NCBI GenBank assembly: GCA_030608125.1
Contig: JAUWEU010000025.1
Coordinates: forward strand, 1 to 8,471
DNA length: 8,471 nt
Source: Dehalococcoidia bacterium
GTDB taxonomy: Bacteria > Chloroflexota > Dehalococcoidia > Dehalococcoidales > W498
Direction of reading: 5' to 3'
The position numbers and the translations under genes are program-made. The notes under the pieces are model-generated. The model did not search any database. It saw only the letters and a program-made list of their open reading frames with translations, and was not told the origin of the DNA. Positions 6,159 to 8,471 of the stretch are shown piece by piece. How positions within the stretch are numbered: the stretch's first letter is position 1; every line of letters begins with the position of its first letter.

Positions 6159-6452
6159 ATGCATATTGGCGTGTGTAGGATTGAACTTCGTTTACCTGAA
6201 AATCTATCTCTCAAGGGTAAGCGGCGGGTGGTGAAGTCCATTACTACGCGGGTCAGAAGTAAATTCAATGTTTCTGTGGCTGAGGTTGACCACCAGAATC
6301 TATGGCAATTGGCTACATTGGGTATTTGTTGCGTGAGCAACGATAAGCGGTACATTAATGAAGTCCTGTCAAAGGTAGTGGACTTTATTACTAATGGTCG
6401 TTTTGAGGTAGAGATGCTCAATTATGAAATTGAGATTCTACCTGTTCTTTAA
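6159..6452 (+). CDS. DUF503 family protein (YlxP-like)
   Basis: This 97-residue protein fits the DUF503 family at its full length. Recognisable features are the start MHIGVCRIELRLPE, the SLKGKRRVVKS segment (17-27), the FNVSVAEVDHQNLWQ stretch (36-50) and the YEIEIL ending. The Bacillus member is YlxP, encoded between infB and rbfA and thought to have a ribosome-related role, though the biochemical function is not settled to my knowledge. The ATG at 6159 is chosen because it aligns with the family N-terminus; no good Shine-Dalgarno precedes it, so translation may depend on coupling to the zinc-ribbon gene. The helicase follows 27 bases later in the same frame. An antisense open frame across most of this gene is considered a shadow. 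Confidence 0.9.
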   Translation: MHIGVCRIELRLPENLSLKGKRRVVKSITTRVRSKFNVSVAEVDHQNLWQLATLGICCVSNDKRYINEVLSKVVDFITNGRFEVEMLNYEIEILPVL

Positions 6453-6479
6453 ATACCGGTAAATTTGACGAGAGCCATA

Positions 6480-8471
6480 ATGGATACCTCAGCCTTCCTC
6501 CATCATCTTACAACTCAGCCTAATTATAGCGGTCAGATTACTCATATTGAGCATATCCCACCTCGTGAAGCAAACTGTGCTGAATTAGATAAGCCTCTGA
6601 CTAGTAGTCTTCAGGATTGCCTCAATGGGCATGGGTTGATACCACTTTATACTCACCAGGCTGAGGCGGTGAATAATGCCCGACAGGGTAAGAATGTGAT
6701 AGTGGCAACCTCAAGTGCCAGCGGAAAGACGCTATGCTATAACATTGCAGTAGTGGAGGCAATTTTGACTGAGCAGGGTAGTCGTGCCCTTTACCTCTTC
6801 CCCACTAAAGCTCTGGCTCAGGACCAGTTGCGTGGCTTACGGGAGCTATTTTGCCCCGGTCTATTCAAGCTGGAGGATTTCACCACCTTTGATGGTGATA
6901 CTCCGCAGGCTGAACGACCTGAGATAAGAAAACGAGCCAGGGTAATACTTACCAACCCAGATATGCTCCATATTGGCATATTGCCCAATCATCAAGCTTG
7001 GTCAGGGCTACTAAAGCACTTGAGGTATGTGGTGGTAGATGAAACCCATGCCTACCGTGGCGTTTTTGGCTCCCATGTAGCCTGTATACTGCGTCGCCTG
7101 CGCCGTTTGTGCAACTTATATGGCTCAAACCCCCAGTTCATTTGCTGTTCAGCTACTATAGCTAATCCTGGTGAGCATGCGGAAAGAATGGTAGGTTTAC
7201 CATTTGCGGTGGTTGACAATGATGGCTCGCCTCATGGTGGAAAGGACTTTGTCTTCTGGAATCCTCCGATTATAGACGAGGCTAGGAGCGTTCGGCGTAG
7301 TGCTAATAGTGAAGCTACAAGCTTGTTTACTGAGTTAGTCAGCCGTAATATCCGCAGTCTAACCTTTGCTCGTAGTCGCCGGCTGACTGAACTTATTTAC
7401 ACCTATTCAAGACAAAGGTTAGCTGAAGCTAACCCAGCGCTGGCAAAGCGAATCAAGGCTTATCGGGCTGGTTATCTTCCCCGGGAACGGCGTCAAATAG
7501 AGCAAGAGCTATTTGCTGGTGAACTCCTAGGGGTGGTGGCTACTACCGCTTTAGAGTTAGGTATAGATATTGGTGACCTGGAGGCTACGGTGCTTACTGG
7601 CTATCCGGGCAGCATTGCCAGTACCTGGCAGCAGGCAGGTAGGAGTGGGCGGGGTAGAGATGGGTCGCTGAGTTTTCTTATAGCTCTGGATAGCCCACTA
7701 GACCAGTATCTTATGCGCCATCCCGATTCCTTCTTTGACAAAAGCGTTGAGAATACCCTGGTTAACCCCGGTAATCCATACATTTTGAGAGCCCATCTGC
7801 TGTGTGCGGCTTGGGAGTTACCGCTAAGGAGTGATGATGAGAAGTTTTTTGGCTCTGCCTTAGACCAGGAAAGGGCAGAGCTGGAGGCGCAGGGCATGCT
7901 TAGGGAGCGTATTAGGAAGTGGTATCTGTCACCAGCTATCGCCTACCCGGCTCAAAGTATCAATATTCGTTCCACCTCTGGGGAGAGCTTTGCCCTTATG
8001 GATGCTTCAACTGGCTGCTTGCTGGAGACGGTAGAGGCTAGCGTTGCCTTTTTTCAGATACATCCCGGTGCTATCTACCTTCATCAGGGAGAATCCTATC
8101 TGGTTACCGAGCTTGACCTGGCTAGCCGAACTGCCTATGCCGTGCCGACCACTGCTGCTTACTATACCCAGGCTAAGGACATCACTGATTTGCGCATTGT
8201 CAGGGTAATCCGTGATAAAGGCTGTGGGCAGGCAAAGGTATACTTGGGTGAGGTAGAGGTTACTACCACTGTGGTTGGCTTCAGGAAAAAGGCACAATTC
8301 ACTGAGGAGGTAATTGGGGAGGAATCCCTTGACCTGCCGCCTCAGCATTTTCCTACCGTTGCCCTGTGGTTTGACCTACCGCCTGAGACTATGGCTCGGC
8401 TGGTCAAGGAGCAACTGGACCTTGCCGGGGGATTACATGCTGCTGAGCATGCGGCTATAGCTATCCTTCCC
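6480..8471 (+). CDS. DEAH-type SF2 helicase, YprA/MrfA (DUF1998) family, 3' truncated by window edge
   Basis: The reading frame is open for 664 codons from the ATG to the last base, with no stop. ATP-dependent helicase motifs occur in order: Q-motif-like LYTHQ (56-60), Walker A SASGKT (79-84 region), motif Ia PTKALAQDQ (108-116), FDGDT (137-141), TNPDMLH (158-164), Walker B DETH (187-190), SAT (224-226), TFARSR (295-300), YRAGYLPRERRQ (328-339), TTALELGIDIG (355-365) and QQAGRSGR (384-391). The visible end, GGLHAAEHA (650-658), is typical of the point just before the C-terminal four-cysteine zinc-binding part, which lies outside the window. Bacillus MrfA is a 3'-5' DNA helicase needed for repair of mitomycin damage. 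A GAGAG (6470-6474) five bases upstream supports this ATG; an in-frame TTG at 6465 is possible. Its placement behind the zinc-ribbon and DUF503 genes is noteworthy. Confidence 0.93.
   Translation, partial: MDTSAFLHHLTTQPNYSGQITHIEHIPPREANCAELDKPLTSSLQDCLNGHGLIPLYTHQAEAVNNARQGKNVIVATSSASGKTLCYNIAVVEAILTEQGSRALYLFPTKALAQDQLRGLRELFCPGLFKLEDFTTFDGDTPQAERPEIRKRARVILTNPDMLHIGILPNHQAWSGLLKHLRYVVVDETHAYRGVFGSHVACILRRLRRLCNLYGSNPQFICCSATIANPGEHAERMVGLPFAVVDNDGSPHGGKDFVFWNPPIIDEARSVRRSANSEATSLFTELVSRNIRSLTFARSRRLTELIYTYSRQRLAEANPALAKRIKAYRAGYLPRERRQIEQELFAGELLGVVATTALELGIDIGDLEATVLTGYPGSIASTWQQAGRSGRGRDGSLSFLIALDSPLDQYLMRHPDSFFDKSVENTLVNPGNPYILRAHLLCAAWELPLRSDDEKFFGSALDQERAELEAQGMLRERIRKWYLSPAIAYPAQSINIRSTSGESFALMDASTGCLLETVEASVAFFQIHPGAIYLHQGESYLVTELDLASRTAYAVPTTAAYYTQAKDITDLRIVRVIRDKGCGQAKVYLGEVEVTTTVVGFRKKAQFTEEVIGEESLDLPPQHFPTVALWFDLPPETMARLVKEQLDLAGGLHAAEHAAIAILP

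Noticed and set aside
6152..6421. 89-codon minus-strand open frame opposite the DUF503 gene
   Set aside because: It is fully antisense to a recognisable DUF503 protein and its translation looks like no family.
7601..8348. Two minus-strand open frames (7601-7897 and 8007-8348) opposite the helicase
   Set aside because: The plus-strand frame is open throughout and carries conserved helicase motifs; the antisense frames have unlikely composition and no visible domain.

Overview
The window holds eight protein-coding genes in two divergent groups, preceded by an AT-rich left edge. No rRNA, tRNA or CRISPR array is visible. The gene set, the protein sequences (a two-part zinc-ribbon protein, a DUF503 protein, a DUF1998-type helicase) and the order rpsO-pnp-dapB-asd-dapA suggest a bacterium of the Chloroflexota, most like Dehalococcoidia. 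This rests on remembered family resemblance, not on a search. Coding DNA is close to 48% GC in a hand-counted sample, while the first 300 bases are about 30% GC.

Left edge (1-344): no credible complete gene. It has a perfect 11-bp tandem duplication (168-189), a set of GGTACAA-centred 15-bp repeats (221-297), and a possible leftward promoter (109-137) with a possible start codon at 11 for a gene lying outside the window. It may be the end of a mobile element or a regulatory region. No convincing terminator for the dapA operon was found here.

Leftward operon (5635 down to 345): a good extended -10 promoter drives rpsO (ribosomal protein S15), pnp (polynucleotide phosphorylase), dapB, asd and dapA. 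All gaps are short (4 to 36 bases), so one transcript is likely. The last three genes encode three consecutive enzymes from aspartyl phosphate to tetrahydrodipicolinate, the shared trunk of lysine and diaminopimelate synthesis. Two genes (dapA, rpsO) start with TTG, each behind a well-placed Shine-Dalgarno sequence.

Rightward operon (5658 to beyond 8471): a sigma-70-type promoter with a perfect 7-bp inverted repeat between its -35 and -10 boxes reads through a leader of about 138 bases. It then enters a small zinc-ribbon protein with four CxxC motifs, a DUF503 (YlxP-like) protein and a large superfamily 2 helicase of the YprA/MrfA type. The helicase runs off the right edge and lacks its C-terminal zinc-binding part here. 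The tight spacing suggests a joint nucleic-acid role, perhaps DNA repair, under a dedicated repressor or activator. The two promoters lie back to back, with 22 bases between their -35 boxes.
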